This document shows, piece after piece, positions 14,841 through 14,887 of a stretch of 14,887 nucleotides of DNA (the first letter of the stretch is position 1; every line of letters begins with the position of its first letter). Source of the stretch: JAIVGV01 sp035295985. Lineage in GTDB: Bacteria > Acidobacteriota > Blastocatellia > Pyrinomonadales > Pyrinomonadaceae. The stretch covers positions 1-14,887 of the forward strand of contig DATHBT010000062.1 of the NCBI GenBank assembly GCA_035295985.1, given 5' to 3'. The notes beneath the pieces are model-generated. The model saw only the letters and a program-made list of their open reading frames with translations. It searched no databases and was not told the DNA's origin. Both the position numbers and the translations under genes were made by a program.

Positions 14841-14887
14841 GCTGACCACCAACCCGGGCCGTTACCCCCGACGGGGCGGGCGCGCCC

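Overview
The window is GC-rich chromosomal DNA from a bacterium. The gene set resembles what I associate with soil Acidobacteriota of the Blastocatellia type: a class III fructose-bisphosphatase, a GH15 enzyme with a trehalase-type N-terminal domain, a peptidase-MA/TPR protein, and frequent GTG/TTG starts. There is no phage, tRNA, rRNA, IS transposase or CRISPR. The lineage is an inference from gene content only.

Layout. Bases 1-1254 hold the 3' part of a secreted-type metallopeptidase/TPR protein on the + strand. Transketolase (tkt, 1620-3722) and class III fructose-1,6-bisphosphatase (fbp, 3901-5853) follow on the + strand, separated by a long GC-rich hairpin repeat (3777-3839). A 145-bp palindromic element (5892-6036) lies after fbp. 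Next comes a class A beta-lactamase gene on the - strand (6057-7044), broken by one extra base in a C6/G6 tract. A divergent control region (7045-7391) carries a good promoter and an operator-like dyad in front of zwf (glucose-6-phosphate dehydrogenase, TTG start at 7392). A small rhodanese-domain gene (8858-9196) and a secreted PQQ-type sugar dehydrogenase (9227-10444) follow. An Xre-type regulator (10684-11091) faces a two-gene - strand operon across a shared terminator-like hairpin. That operon is an SLC13-family permease with two RCK_C/TrkA-C-like domains (14840-13062) followed by a GH15 glucoamylase/trehalase-like hydrolase (13053-11131).

The theme is sugar and sugar-phosphate handling. 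G6PDH and transketolase are the oxidative and non-oxidative arms of the pentose phosphate pathway. FBPase makes fructose-6-phosphate by gluconeogenesis. GH15 releases glucose from oligosaccharides and the PQQ enzyme oxidises sugars outside the cytoplasm.

The most unusual feature is the rhodanese gene. Its frame contains an in-frame TGA at 9068-9070, at the second Cys of a C-x4-C active-site loop, and the rest of the rhodanese domain continues in frame to a second TGA at 9194-9196. Directly downstream of the internal TGA is a perfect 7-bp stem with an 8-nt loop whose second base is G. Its spacing from the TGA fits a bacterial SECIS element. The simplest reading is a selenocysteine-containing rhodanese. 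A nonsense mutation or a base-call error are the alternatives. TGA is the ordinary stop for most neighbouring genes, so genome-wide reassignment is excluded.
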